A stretch of 64,000 nt of DNA, taken from contig NZ_CP063110.1 of NCBI RefSeq assembly GCF_014931275.1, forward strand, positions 1,224,001 to 1,288,000, read 5' to 3'. A program made the position numbers and the translations under genes. Shown here piece by piece: positions 8,695-18,626 of the stretch (positions are counted from its first letter, which is position 1; every line of letters begins with the position of its first letter). Origin of the DNA: Haemophilus parainfluenzae. Its GTDB lineage: Bacteria > Pseudomonadota > Gammaproteobacteria > Enterobacterales > Pasteurellaceae. The notes below the pieces were generated by a model. The model was not told the DNA's origin and did no database searches. It was given only the letters and a program-made list of their open reading frames with translations.

Positions 8695-11097
8695 ATGAAA
8701 CTCACGTTATTTCAACTGTGCATCATGCTCATCATTTCAGCCTTTTCTTTGCTTATCGTGCCTGATTTTTTACTGTTTACCTGGCAACGAGCGGGGCTGA
8801 GCATTTTAATGTTGGTTATGACCGCACTTTGTTTCCATTGGTTCAATTATTTTAAAGCCAGAAATTTTTGCATAAGTAGTATCTTGTTTTTACTTACTTT
8901 GGCTTATGCGCATTCATCAGCCTTATCGTTATTGGGACAAGCAGAGAGAATTTCAAGTTTACCGAATAAAATCACCTTAGATCTCCACATCTCAGAAATT
9001 CTTCATCAGCAAGATTATCAAACCTTGATTGCGACGAGCTCTTTATTTGATGGAAAAGTACAACAAATTTTTATTAATTGGAAAGCACCAGAAAAGCCAC
9101 AGTTAGGGGAAATTTGGCGGGCGGATGTAAAGCTTCGCCCTATTTCGGCGAGATTAAACCATGGGGGATTTGATCGACAGCAGTGGTATTTTTCCAAAAG
9201 AATTATTGCCGTAGGGAATGTGAAAAGTGCGGTCAAAATTGGAGACGATTTTTCTTACCGCACAGATTTTCTACAGAATAGCCTCAAACAGACGGAAGGG
9301 CTTTCTTTGCAAGGCTTGCTTATTGCATTGGCATTTGGCGAGCGGGCTTGGCTGAATAATAAAACGTGGTTGATTTATCAACAAACGAATACAGCACATT
9401 TAATTGCTATTTCAGGACTCCATATCGGTTTAGCAATGGGGATAGGCTTTTTCTTTGCTCGATTATTGCAACTCTCACTGCCTACACGTTTTATTTCGCC
9501 CTGGTTTCCGCTTTGCTTTGGTGTGTTGATTGCTTTAGGTTATGCCTATTTAGCCGGATTTAGTTTACCGACCTTTCGTGCAATGATGGCATTGCTTTTT
9601 ATTGCAATCCTTCAATGTTCTCGACGATATTACACGCCTTCGCAAATGCTGTGTTTGGTGGTGGCATTTTTGCTTTTTTGTGATCCGCTTATGCCACTTT
9701 CGGTTAGCTTTTGGCTTTCAGTTGGTGCTGTTACCTGTTTGATTGTATGGTACCGATATGTTCCCTTATCAATCATTGAATGGCAACATCAAAAATTATC
9801 CCGCAAAGTGCGGTGGATTTTAGGATTGTTTCATTTGCAGATTGGTTTGTTGATTTTATTCACACCTATTCAGCTTTTCTTTTTTAATGGCTTGGCATTA
9901 AATGGGTTCTTAGCAAATTTAATTGCAGTGCCCTTGTATAGCTTCTTACTTGTACCCTTGATTCTCTTTGCGGTGTTGACCCATGGTGCATTTTCTTCTT
10001 GGCATCTTTCAAATGCGATTGCTCAAGGTATTACACAATGCCTCAGTGTTTTCCAAGGCTCGTATATGCCGATTTCGATTAATTTATCTCTTATTCTGAC
10101 CGCACTTTTAAGCCTTATTTTTGGCAGAATGTTAGGTGGATTGTATTTTGCATCTCAAGGGAAAACAAAAAATACACCGCTAAAATCGAGTCGATTTTTT
10201 ACGTTAAATCATACAAAAATCTTATCGCCAAAAGATTATAAGCAAGCGCTTCGTTGTGTCATTTTTATTTTCTGTATTTGTATTAATGCTCTAGGGTATC
10301 GATATCTCACGAAACCCAAATGGCAGTTAGATACGTTAGATGTTGGTCAAGGTTTAGCAACCTTAATTGTGAAAGAGGGGAAAGGCGTGTTGTATGACAC
10401 AGGGCCTGCTTGGCAGAATGGAATAGGGGCATCTTCCATGGCAGAATTGGAAATATTACCTTATCTTCAACGGGAAGGCATTGAGCTTGAAACTTTGATT
10501 TTAAGCCATGATGATAACGATCATTCAGGTGGTGCTAAAGCGATTTTAGCCGCATACCGAGACATTGAACTGATTACACCTTCTCGTAAAAACTACGGCG
10601 AAACGCACCGCACTTTTTGTCTTCAGGGGAAACAATGGCTGTGGCGAGGACTTGATTTTAAAGTTCTTTCACCAACGCAAATAACAGATAGAGCGGAGAA
10701 TCCGCAATCTTGCGTAATTTTACTAACAGATGGACAGTACAAGATCCTTTTAACCGGTGATGCGGATGTGGCGACAGAAAGAGCATTTGCTGAAAACATA
10801 GGCAAAATTAATGTGTTACAAGTGGGGCATCATGGTAGTAAAACTTCAACAGGCGAGTTTTTATTGGCTCTGACGAAACCTGATCTTGCCTTAATTTCAA
10901 GTGGACGATGGAATGCGTGGAATTTTCCTCATCCAACCGTGATTGAACGGTTAAATCGTTATCAAAGTGCGGTCGAAAATACCGCTATTTCAGGTCATAT
11001 AAGGTTAAATTTTACTGAAAAGGGCATTGAAATTGAAAAGGCGAGAGGAGATTTTTCACCTTGGTTTGCCCGTGTAATTGGATTATCCCCGAAATAA
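8695..11097 (+). CDS. comEC: DNA uptake channel protein ComEC/Rec2
   Basis: Inner-membrane channel that carries single-stranded DNA into the cytoplasm during natural transformation. The 800 residues follow the family order: N-terminal membrane helices and an OB-like part (about 1-190), the competence membrane domain (about 200-500, with HLIAISGLHIGLAMGIGF), then a metallo-beta-lactamase-like domain with SHDDNDHSGG (HxxxDH) and VGHHGSKTST. It lies behind a CRP-S site, as expected for a competence gene. There is no clear Shine-Dalgarno before the ATG. Six exact uptake cores fall inside the gene (8821, 9225, 9806, 10099, 10607, 10965). msbA follows after 52 bases, so transcription may continue into it. 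Confidence 0.95.
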   Translation: MKLTLFQLCIMLIISAFSLLIVPDFLLFTWQRAGLSILMLVMTALCFHWFNYFKARNFCISSILFLLTLAYAHSSALSLLGQAERISSLPNKITLDLHISEILHQQDYQTLIATSSLFDGKVQQIFINWKAPEKPQLGEIWRADVKLRPISARLNHGGFDRQQWYFSKRIIAVGNVKSAVKIGDDFSYRTDFLQNSLKQTEGLSLQGLLIALAFGERAWLNNKTWLIYQQTNTAHLIAISGLHIGLAMGIGFFFARLLQLSLPTRFISPWFPLCFGVLIALGYAYLAGFSLPTFRAMMALLFIAILQCSRRYYTPSQMLCLVVAFLLFCDPLMPLSVSFWLSVGAVTCLIVWYRYVPLSIIEWQHQKLSRKVRWILGLFHLQIGLLILFTPIQLFFFNGLALNGFLANLIAVPLYSFLLVPLILFAVLTHGAFSSWHLSNAIAQGITQCLSVFQGSYMPISINLSLILTALLSLIFGRMLGGLYFASQGKTKNTPLKSSRFFTLNHTKILSPKDYKQALRCVIFIFCICINALGYRYLTKPKWQLDTLDVGQGLATLIVKEGKGVLYDTGPAWQNGIGASSMAELEILPYLQREGIELETLILSHDDNDHSGGAKAILAAYRDIELITPSRKNYGETHRTFCLQGKQWLWRGLDFKVLSPTQITDRAENPQSCVILLTDGQYKILLTGDADVATERAFAENIGKINVLQVGHHGSKTSTGEFLLALTKPDLALISSGRWNAWNFPHPTVIERLNRYQSAVENTAISGHIRLNFTEKGIEIEKARGDFSPWFARVIGLSPK

Positions 11098-11149
11098 CAG
11101 GTACAATGCAGCCAATTTTTATTAAGACAATGTGATGTAAGAACAAACT

Positions 11150-12898
11150 ATGCAAGATAAAGATTTCTCAACCACACAAACTTTTAAGCGTTTATGGCCG
11201 ATGATTTCACCGTTTAAATCAGGCTTATTAGTCGCCGCTTTTGCTTTAATTTTTAATGCTTTAGCAGATTCAGGTTTGATTTATATGCTTAAGCCTTTGC
11301 TTGATGATGGTTTCGGAAAAGCCGATCATTCTTTCTTGAAAATGATGGCATTTGTTGTGGTTGGCATGATTATATTGCGTGGGGTGACCAACTTTGTCTC
11401 TACTTATTGCCTAGCGTGGGTATCCGGTAAAGTAGTGATGATTATGCGCCGCCGTTTGTTTAAACATTTAATGTTTATGCCAGTGAGCTTTTTTGATCGT
11501 AATTCAACAGGAAAATTACTTTCTCGTATTACTTACGACTCAGAAATGATTGCTAACTCTTCATCTAGTTCATTAGTGACGATTGTTCGCGAAGGAGCCT
11601 ATTTAATTTCGTTGCTTGTTGTGATGTTCTATACCAGTTGGGAATTAACACTTGTGCTTTTTGTGATTGGCCCGATTATTGCAGTACTGATTCGCATGGT
11701 ATCTAAGATTTTCCGTAAGCTCAGTAAAAATATGCAAGATTCCATGGGGGAATTAACCTCTGCGACGGAACAAATGCTGAAAGGGCATAAGGTAGTGCTT
11801 TCTTTTGGTGGGCAATTAGTGGAGGAAGAGCGTTTCGATAAAGTCAGTAACGATATGCGTCGTAAAGGTATGAAGATGGTAACTGCTGATGCAATTTCAG
11901 ATCCAGTTGTGCAAGTGATTGCTTCTTTGGCGTTGGCAGCAGTGCTTTATTTAGCAACGACACCATTAATTGCTGATGATAATTTAACTGCGGGTTCTTT
12001 CACGGTAGTTTTTTCTTCTATGTTAGCGATGATGCGTCCGTTAAAATCGTTGACGAATGTAAACTCACAATTTCAACGAGGCATGGCGGCCTGTCAGACA
12101 TTATTTTCTATCTTAGATTTAGAAACTGAAAAAGATAATGGCACATATAAAGCAGAACCAGCAAAAGGTGATTTAGAATTTAAAAATGTCAGTTTTGCTT
12201 ATGAGGGTAAAGAAGAGAAAGCCTTAAATAATATCTCTTTTAATGTACCCGCAGGCAAAACCGTGGCTTTAGTGGGACGTTCAGGTTCGGGGAAATCAAC
12301 TATTGCCAATTTAGTGACGCGTTTCTACGATATTGATGAAGGTGAGATTTTATTAGATGGCGTGAGAATTCAAGATTATCGTTTATCTAATTTACGTGAG
12401 AATTGTTCTGTTGTTTCTCAACAAGTGCATTTATTTAATGATACGATTGCCAATAATATTGCCTATGCGGCAGAAGATAAATACAGCCGTGAGCAAATTA
12501 TCGAAGCAGCAAAAGCGGCTTATGCCCTAGAGTTTATCGAGAAACTTCCTCAAGGTTTTGATACCGTTATTGGTGAGAATGGCGCAAGTCTTTCTGGTGG
12601 TCAACGTCAGCGTTTAGCCATTGCCCGTGCGCTATTACGTAATTCACCTGTCTTAATTTTAGATGAAGCTACTTCTGCACTCGATACCGAATCTGAACGT
12701 GCGATTCAGTCTGCATTAGAAGAACTGAAAAAAGATCGTACGGTATTGGTGATTGCGCATCGTTTATCAACCATTGAAAATGCCGATGAAATCTTAGTCA
12801 TTGAACACGGTGAAATTAAAGAACGTGGTACACATCAAGATTTATTAGCGCTTGATGGTGCGTATAAACAATTACACAGTATGCAGTTTAGCGGATAA
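11150..12898 (+). CDS. msbA: Lipid A flippase MsbA (ABC exporter)
   Basis: Homodimeric ABC exporter that flips lipid A-core across the inner membrane. The 582 residues match E. coli MsbA (582). The N-terminal half holds the membrane helices. The ATPase half shows Walker A (GRSGSGKST), the signature LSGGQRQR and Walker B ([11 protein letters not shown]). The lpxK gene follows, as in many Gammaproteobacteria, so lipid A synthesis and export are linked. A hairpin lies just after its stop. Confidence 0.96.
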   Translation: MQDKDFSTTQTFKRLWPMISPFKSGLLVAAFALIFNALADSGLIYMLKPLLDDGFGKADHSFLKMMAFVVVGMIILRGVTNFVSTYCLAWVSGKVVMIMRRRLFKHLMFMPVSFFDRNSTGKLLSRITYDSEMIANSSSSSLVTIVREGAYLISLLVVMFYTSWELTLVLFVIGPIIAVLIRMVSKIFRKLSKNMQDSMGELTSATEQMLKGHKVVLSFGGQLVEEERFDKVSNDMRRKGMKMVTADAISDPVVQVIASLALAAVLYLATTPLIADDNLTAGSFTVVFSSMLAMMRPLKSLTNVNSQFQRGMAACQTLFSILDLETEKDNGTYKAEPAKGDLEFKNVSFAYEGKEEKALNNISFNVPAGKTVALVGRSGSGKSTIANLVTRFYDIDEGEILLDGVRIQDYRLSNLRENCSVVSQQVHLFNDTIANNIAYAAEDKYSREQIIEAAKAAYALEFIEKLPQGFDTVIGENGASLSGGQRQRLAIARALLRNSPVLILDEATSALDTESERAIQSALEELKKDRTVLVIAHRLSTIENADEILVIEHGEIKERGTHQDLLALDGAYKQLHSMQFSG

Positions 12899-12906
12899 AA
12901 TAATAA

Positions 12907-12928
12907 GGGCGAACCAATGTGTTCGCCC
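12907..12928 (+). terminator. Hairpin between msbA and lpxK
   Basis: Perfect 8-base stem GGGCGAAC/GTTCGCCC with a 6-base loop. There is no T run, so it is probably an attenuator or RNA-end stabiliser rather than a full stop. It lies over the upstream alternative lpxK start at 12919 and so favours the start at 12952. Confidence 0.6.
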
Positions 12929-12951
12929 AAAATCAATATAGGATAAATGAA

Positions 12952-13932
12952 ATGCCTTTTTGGTACTCTAATTCAAAGCTAGCGTGGTTGCTTCTTCCTT
13001 TTTCACTGCTATTTTGGTTGATTAGCCAAATTCGCCGAGCATTATTTTCCCTGAATATCTTATCCTCTTATAAATCCCCAAAACCGGTCATTATTGTCGG
13101 CAATCTTTCTGTTGGTGGAAATGGTAAAACGCCTGTCGTTGTGTGGCTAGTTGAAGAGTTACAAAAACAAGGATTACGTGTAGGCGTGATTTCTCGTGGC
13201 TATGGTAGCCAATCTAAAACCTATCCTTTACTTGTCACACCGGAAACAGACCCCGTTCAAGGGGGCGATGAACCTGTTTTAATTGCCAAAAGAACAGGTG
13301 TACCCGTGGTGATTTCACCGAATCGTCAACAAGCGATTGAATTACTTTTGAACACACAGGATTGCGATCTGATTATTTCGGATGATGGATTACAACATTA
13401 TAAGTTGCAACGTGACATTGAAATTGTGGTGATGGATGCAGAGCGAGCTTTAGGGAACGGCTTTGTTTTGCCTGCAGGACCTTTGCGTGAATTGCCAAGT
13501 CGTTTAAAAAATGTGGACTTTGTGATTACCAATGGAGGAAAAAATGCTTATTCAGATGCGGTTATGACGCTCGTTCCTCATTATGCGATTAATTTAGTGA
13601 CAGCTGAAAAACGCTTGTTAAGTGAATTTTCCCAAGGTTCAGCTATCGCGGGAATTGGTAACCCACAACGTTTTTTTACAATGTTGGAAAATTTAAATAT
13701 TCGTTTAGAAAATACGAAAGCTTTTCAAGATCATCAACATTTCGAGCCGCAATTATTAGAAAAACTCGCTGAAAACCAACCGCTCTTTATGACCGAAAAG
13801 GATGCCGTAAAATGCCAAGCTTTTGCTAAAGAGAATTGGTGGTATGTTCCAGTTGATGCGGAGATTGTTGAGGCTGAAAACCAAGGCCAAAAACTTCCAC
13901 AATTGTGGGAAAAAATCCGTCATTTGATTTAA
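12952..13932 (+). CDS. lpxK: Tetraacyldisaccharide 4'-kinase LpxK
   Basis: Phosphorylates the 4' position of the lipid A disaccharide to give lipid IVA at the inner membrane. With the start MPFWYSNSK the protein has 326 residues. An N-terminal membrane helix (about 9-28) is followed by the P-loop region [18 protein letters not shown] and [14 protein letters not shown]. An in-frame start 11 codons earlier (12919) was rejected because it falls inside the hairpin after msbA and lacks a ribosome site, whereas AGGA lies about 9 bases before 12952. Confidence 0.94.
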   Translation: MPFWYSNSKLAWLLLPFSLLFWLISQIRRALFSLNILSSYKSPKPVIIVGNLSVGGNGKTPVVVWLVEELQKQGLRVGVISRGYGSQSKTYPLLVTPETDPVQGGDEPVLIAKRTGVPVVISPNRQQAIELLLNTQDCDLIISDDGLQHYKLQRDIEIVVMDAERALGNGFVLPAGPLRELPSRLKNVDFVITNGGKNAYSDAVMTLVPHYAINLVTAEKRLLSEFSQGSAIAGIGNPQRFFTMLENLNIRLENTKAFQDHQHFEPQLLEKLAENQPLFMTEKDAVKCQAFAKENWWYVPVDAEIVEAENQGQKLPQLWEKIRHLI

Positions 13933-13949
13933 CCCTATTCGAGTGAAAT

Positions 13950-14129
13950 ATGTGTGAGAAACTTAATCCTCGATTATTAGAAGTGATTGCTTGCCCGCGA
14001 TGTTTGGCAAGATTGAAATACGATCAAGAAAATCAACGGCTCATTTGCCCTTTTGAGCAAGTGGCGTATCCTATTGAAAATGGCGTGCCGGTTTTGTTGG
14101 CAGAAAAAGCCGAAAGATTGAAAGAATAA
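13950..14129 (+). CDS. ycaR: YcaR-like small protein (Trm112/UPF0434 family)
   Basis: A 59-residue protein lying between lpxK and kdsB. It begins MCEKLNPRLLEVIACPRC and has a CPRC pair (residues 15-18) and one more cysteine (ICPFEQ), followed by YPIENGVPVLL, the typical C-terminal motif of UPF0434/Trm112-like proteins. E. coli ycaR occupies the same place between lpxK and kdsB. The biochemical role is not established. It starts 17 bases after lpxK and ends 9 bases before kdsB, so the three are almost certainly one transcript. Confidence 0.9.
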   Translation: MCEKLNPRLLEVIACPRCLARLKYDQENQRLICPFEQVAYPIENGVPVLLAEKAERLKE

Positions 14130-14138
14130 GGAATGATT

Positions 14139-14897
14139 ATGTCATTTACAGTTATTATCCCTGCTCGTTTTGCATCGAGCCGCTTACCAGGTAAACCTTT
14201 AGCTGATATTGCCGGTAAACCCATGATTCAACATGTTTTTGAGAAAGCTCAACAATCAGGCGCGAGCCGAGTCATTATTGCCACAGATAACGAACAAGTT
14301 GAAAAGGCAGCAAAAGCTTTTGGAGCAGAAGTTTGTATGACATCAGAAGCACATAATTCTGGTACTGAGCGTTTAGCGGAAGTGGTCAGTAAGCTTAGTA
14401 TTGCTGATGATGAAATTATTGTAAACATCCAAGGGGATGAGCCGCTAATTCCACCTGTTATTGTGAGTCAAGTGGCAGAGAATTTAGCGAAGTTTAACGT
14501 GAATATGGCGACACTTGCGGTAAAAATTCACGAAGCGGAAGAGTTATTTAACCCAAATGCTGTGAAAGTTGTTACGGATAAAGATGGCTACGTTTTATAT
14601 TTTTCCCGTTCAGTGATTCCTTACGATCGTGATCAATTTATGCAATTAGCGGATACTTCAAAGGCGCAACTGGCTGATGCATATCTCCGTCATATTGGTA
14701 TTTATGCTTATCGTGCAGGCTTTATTAAACAATATGTGCAATGGGCACCAACGCAGTTAGAAAACTTAGAGAAATTAGAGCAACTCCGTGTATTGTGGTA
14801 CGGTGAGCGTATTCATGTGGAATTGGCGAAAGAAGTTCCAGCTGTTGGTGTGGATACAGCAGAAGATTTAGAAAAAGTGCGGTTAATTTTGGCATAG
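14139..14897 (+). CDS. kdsB: CMP-KDO synthetase KdsB
   Basis: Activates 3-deoxy-D-manno-octulosonate with CTP for attachment to lipid A. It has 252 residues from the start [19 protein letters not shown], the nucleotide-binding signature of the family; [11 protein letters not shown] carries the metal-binding Asp. The ATG at 14133 touches the AAGGA ribosome site, while 14139 is 6 bases from it and matches the E. coli N-terminus, so 14139 was chosen. The gene ends with an uptake core inside its last codons (14875). Confidence 0.95.
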   Translation: MSFTVIIPARFASSRLPGKPLADIAGKPMIQHVFEKAQQSGASRVIIATDNEQVEKAAKAFGAEVCMTSEAHNSGTERLAEVVSKLSIADDEIIVNIQGDEPLIPPVIVSQVAENLAKFNVNMATLAVKIHEAEELFNPNAVKVVTDKDGYVLYFSRSVIPYDRDQFMQLADTSKAQLADAYLRHIGIYAYRAGFIKQYVQWAPTQLENLEKLEQLRVLWYGERIHVELAKEVPAVGVDTAEDLEKVRLILA

Positions 14898-14906
14898 TTT
14901 TTACTG

Positions 14907-16733
14907 ATGTTTGATTCTAAAAAGTTTCTCTCTGACGTTTCTCATGAGCCTGGTGTTTATCGTATGTATGACGATAAAGATCAGGTTATTTATGTAGGCA
15001 AAGCGAAAGATCTTAAAAAGCGACTTTCCAGCTATTTTCGCAAAAACTTAAGCAGCAAAAAAACAGAAGCCTTGGTGTCGTCAATTCATCATATTGATAC
15101 GACGATTACCTCTTCTGAAACCGAAGCGTTATTGCTTGAGCATAATTTCATTAAGCTTTATCAACCTCGTTATAATGTATTATTGCGAGATGATAAATCC
15201 TATCCTTTTATTTTACTGACGAAAGAACGTCATCCTCGTATTACTTCTTATCGCGGAACGAAAAAAATTGCAGGTGAGTATTTCGGGCCTTATCCTCATG
15301 CGGGGGCTGTGCGTGAAACCTTATCCTTAATGCAAAAACTATTCCCTGTTCGTCAATGTGAAAATTCGGTTTATAACAATCGTTCCCGCCCTTGTTTGCA
15401 ATATCAAATCGGGCGTTGCTCAGCACCTTGTGTGCCAGGCTATGTGACTGATGAAGAATATAATCAGCAAGTCGAATTAGCACGACTATTTTTACAAGGA
15501 AAAGATCAGCAAGTATTAGATTATCTCATCGGCAAAATGGAGCAGGCGAGCCGTGATTTAGATTTTGAAGGTGCGGCACGTTATCGTGACCAAATTCAAG
15601 CGGTTCGTGCGGTTATCGAAAAACAATTTGTTTCCAATGAGCGTTTGGACGATATGGATATTATGTCCATTGCGTATCAGCACGGTTTAGCTTGTGTTCA
15701 AGTGATGTTTATTCGTCAAGGTAAAGTATTGGGCAATCGCAGTTATTTTCCGAAAGTACCTGCTAATACTGATTTGTCCGAATTAACGGCGACGTTTGTT
15801 GGGCAGTTTTATTTGCAAGGTCATCAGGGAAGAAGTATCCCTAATAGTATTATTGTGGATCATAAACTAGATGAAAAAGCCGAGCTTGAAGCTTTATTAA
15901 CTGAACAAGCTGGTCGAAAAGTGGTAATACAAGAATCTGCTAAAGGCGATAAAGGTAAATATCTACAACTTGCACAAATTAATGCCAAAGCGGCTTTAGC
16001 GACTCAACTTAAACAATCTTCCCGAATGTACGAACGTTATCAAGCGCTTTGTGAATTGCTCGATATGCCTGAAATTAAACGTATGGAATGTTTTGATATT
16101 AGTCATACGATGGGGAATCAAACCGTGGCATCTTGCGTGGTATTTAATCAAGAAGGCCCACTGAAATCAGATTATCGCCGTTTTAATATTGAAGGTATTA
16201 CGGGTGGTGATGATTATGCAGCGATGGAGCAAGCTTTAAAGAAACGTTACGACCGCGATCTTGATGAAGATAAAATTCCCGATATTATTTTTATTGATGG
16301 TGGTAAAGGGCAGCTTAATCGTGCCTTAGAGGTTTTTCATCACCTCAACGTAAAATGGGATAAAAATCGACCGCACTTAATTGGTGTGGCAAAAGGTGTA
16401 GATCGTCGAGCGGGACAAGAAGTGTTGATTATCAGCAAACAAGATCGTGAGATTCATTTGCCGGATGATAGCCTTGCACTACATTTAATCCAACATATTC
16501 GAGATGAAAGCCATAATCATGCGATTAACGGTCATCGTCAAAAACGCCAAAAAGCCTTTACCCAAAGTGGATTGGAAACTATTGAAGGGGTAGGCGCTAA
16601 ACGACGTCAAGCCTTGTTGAAATATTTAGGTGGATTGCAAGGTGTCAAAAATGCCACATTGGATGAAATCGCCTCTGTACCCGGTATTTCTAAAGCCTTA
16701 GCCGAAAAGATTTTCGAGACCTTAAAAAGTTAG
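14907..16733 (+). CDS. uvrC: Excinuclease ABC subunit C
   Basis: Makes the dual incisions in nucleotide excision repair. The 608 residues compare with 610 in E. coli. The GIY-YIG domain is at the N-terminus ([20 protein letters not shown]), a UVR motif lies in the middle ([13 protein letters not shown]), the RNase H-like nuclease half contains FDISHTMGN and FIDGGKGQL, and a C-terminal helix-hairpin-helix pair ([24 protein letters not shown]) ends it. It starts 9 bases after kdsB without an obvious ribosome site. Confidence 0.96.
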   Translation: MFDSKKFLSDVSHEPGVYRMYDDKDQVIYVGKAKDLKKRLSSYFRKNLSSKKTEALVSSIHHIDTTITSSETEALLLEHNFIKLYQPRYNVLLRDDKSYPFILLTKERHPRITSYRGTKKIAGEYFGPYPHAGAVRETLSLMQKLFPVRQCENSVYNNRSRPCLQYQIGRCSAPCVPGYVTDEEYNQQVELARLFLQGKDQQVLDYLIGKMEQASRDLDFEGAARYRDQIQAVRAVIEKQFVSNERLDDMDIMSIAYQHGLACVQVMFIRQGKVLGNRSYFPKVPANTDLSELTATFVGQFYLQGHQGRSIPNSIIVDHKLDEKAELEALLTEQAGRKVVIQESAKGDKGKYLQLAQINAKAALATQLKQSSRMYERYQALCELLDMPEIKRMECFDISHTMGNQTVASCVVFNQEGPLKSDYRRFNIEGITGGDDYAAMEQALKKRYDRDLDEDKIPDIIFIDGGKGQLNRALEVFHHLNVKWDKNRPHLIGVAKGVDRRAGQEVLIISKQDREIHLPDDSLALHLIQHIRDESHNHAINGHRQKRQKAFTQSGLETIEGVGAKRRQALLKYLGGLQGVKNATLDEIASVPGISKALAEKIFETLKS

Positions 16734-16802
16734 GAAAAATCTTGATTTTCTACACGAACTGTCTATTATTTCAACCTTTCGGATTTTATATAGGAACATA
16801 TT

Positions 16803-17522
16803 ATGTTTGAATGGCTTGTTGATCCTGAAGCATGGATTTCATTGCTCACATTGACCGCACTTGAAATCGTCTTGGGTATCGATAACATTATTTTTATTAG
16901 TATTTTAGTGGGACGTTTACCTGCGAATCAACGTCAATCTGGTCGTATTATCGGCCTTGGATTAGCGATGATTACCCGTATTTTACTTCTTGTTTCCCTT
17001 TCTTGGATGATGAAATTAACGGAGCCACTATTCACTTTGGTTGGTCAGGAAATTTCGGGTCGCGATTTGATTTTATTCCTTGGGGGCTTATTCCTAATTG
17101 TGAAAAGTACAGGTGAAATTAAAGAGGCGATGCATCCTGAAGCACATCATGAAGAAGAGAATAACAAGAAGAAAGTCAGTTATTTGGGTGTATTAATCCA
17201 AATTGCGATTTTAGATATCGTATTTTCTTTAGACTCAGTAATTACCGCGGTAGGGATGGCAAACCACCTTCCAGTGATGATTTTGGCAATTATGATTGCA
17301 GTAGGTGTGATGATGTTTGCAGCGAAACCAATTGGTAATTTTGTTGATACCCATCCGACATTGAAGATTTTAGCCTTAGCATTCTTAATTTTAGTTGGAG
17401 TAAGTTTAATTGCTGAAAGTTTGGATATTCATATTCCAAAAGGCTACATTTACTTTGCAATGGGCTTCTCAACAGTAGTTGAAATGCTCAACATCAAAAT
17501 GCGAAAATCACTTGGTCATTAA
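16803..17522 (+). CDS. TerC-family membrane protein
   Basis: A 239-residue integral membrane protein with about seven hydrophobic segments. The family hallmarks are LEIVLGIDNIIFISIL at the N-terminus and LDIVFSLDSVITAVG in the second half, each with an acidic residue inside a helix. TerC-family members have been linked to metal-ion export (Mn2+ for some) and tellurite resistance; the substrate here is not known. It has its own 69-base upstream gap after uvrC and a strong terminator shared with hitC. Confidence 0.88.
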   Translation: MFEWLVDPEAWISLLTLTALEIVLGIDNIIFISILVGRLPANQRQSGRIIGLGLAMITRILLLVSLSWMMKLTEPLFTLVGQEISGRDLILFLGGLFLIVKSTGEIKEAMHPEAHHEEENNKKKVSYLGVLIQIAILDIVFSLDSVITAVGMANHLPVMILAIMIAVGVMMFAAKPIGNFVDTHPTLKILALAFLILVGVSLIAESLDIHIPKGYIYFAMGFSTVVEMLNIKMRKSLGH

Positions 17523-17530
17523 ATCATATA

Positions 17531-17562
17531 AAAAGGCGGAACAATGTGTTCCGCCTTTTTTT
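17531..17562. terminator. Bidirectional terminator between terC-like gene and hitC
   Basis: Perfect 9-base arms (17535-17543 and 17547-17555) with a 3-base loop as drawn, A-rich before and a T run after. It serves both converging genes. Confidence 0.88.
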
Positions 17563-18613
17563 AGTCATTATAGAATACCCCTTTCCCATACAAATACATG
17601 GTGACTTGTTCGTCAGTATGGTATTCGTTGATGAGATCTTCATTGATATTCAATTCATAACCGCAAACATCAATACAAATATTGATAGCTCGTCCTCTTG
17701 ATTCAATTCGCTTAATCTCACCTTTAAAAGAAGCGGTCGGGTCTTGGATTTTTTTCGCAAGAGAGAATTGCTCAGGGCGGAATAACACTTTCCCTTGCGT
17801 ATGGCCATTTCCTTTATTTTCGATGGCAATTTCACCTAATTGACAGGTCGCGATGCTATCGTTTTTTAATGTTGCAGGAAGAATAATGCTGTCCCCAATA
17901 AATTTAGCAATAGACAAATACTGAGGTGACCAATAGAGCGTTTTAGGTGTCGCAATTTGGAGAATTTTCCCTTCTTGAATCACTGCGATTTTGTCAGCAT
18001 GACATAGTGCTTCATCGCGATCATGGGTTACAAATACGGCAGAGGAACCACTTTCTCTTAATACTTGTAACATATCGTAACGAATTTGATTTCTTAGATG
18101 TTCATCTAACGCACTAAATGGCTCATCAAACAGGATTAACTCAGGGCTTGGTGCAAGTGCTCGAGCAAGTGCAACACGTTGCTGTTGACCACCAGAAAGC
18201 TGATGAGGGAAACGGTCCGCTAAGCTGCTAATACCCGTGAGTTTCATCACTTCTTCGATGCGTTGTTTTTCCTCTTCAGTTTTCCCTTTGCCATCGCCTA
18301 AGCCATAAGCAATATTGCGGTAAACATTTAAATGAGGAAATAGCACGCCTTCTTGTACCACATAGCCTAATTTGCGTTGCTGGGTCGGCACATTGAGATT
18401 TTCTTTAAAAATAGGTTGATTCTTTAACCAAATCTCACCGCTTGTTGGTTGTTCAAAACCAGCAATACTACGCAATAAGGTGGTTTTTCCACAACCAGAT
18501 GCGCCAAGAAGAAATAGAATTTCACCTTTCTCTAATTGCAGAGAGATATTGTGCAGAACCTGGTGTCCGTTAAAGGATTTATTCAAATTTTTAATGTCGA
18601 GTAATGTTGTCAT
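17561..18613 (-). CDS. hitC: Ferric iron ABC transporter ATPase
   Basis: ATPase of the HitABC/FbpABC ferric-iron importer. The 350 residues show Walker A (LGASGCGKTT), the signature [15 protein letters not shown] and Walker B (LILFDEPFSALD), plus a C-terminal regulatory domain with FRPEQFSL. It follows hitB by 13 bases and ends in the shared terminator. The binding-protein and permease neighbours mark it as iron rather than sugar-phosphate or polyamine. Confidence 0.93.
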   Translation of the reverse strand: MTTLLDIKNLNKSFNGHQVLHNISLQLEKGEILFLLGASGCGKTTLLRSIAGFEQPTSGEIWLKNQPIFKENLNVPTQQRKLGYVVQEGVLFPHLNVYRNIAYGLGDGKGKTEEEKQRIEEVMKLTGISSLADRFPHQLSGGQQQRVALARALAPSPELILFDEPFSALDEHLRNQIRYDMLQVLRESGSSAVFVTHDRDEALCHADKIAVIQEGKILQIATPKTLYWSPQYLSIAKFIGDSIILPATLKNDSIATCQLGEIAIENKGNGHTQGKVLFRPEQFSLAKKIQDPTASFKGEIKRIESRGRAINICIDVCGYELNINEDLINEYHTDEQVTMYLYGKGVFYND

Positions 18614-18626
18614 TTTTATCTTCTCG

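Noticed and set aside
12919..12951. Upstream start of lpxK
   Set aside because: It lies within the hairpin after msbA and has no ribosome site.
16734..16802. A manganese riboswitch in front of the TerC-family gene
   Set aside because: The 69-base gap is too short and shows no matching stem pattern.
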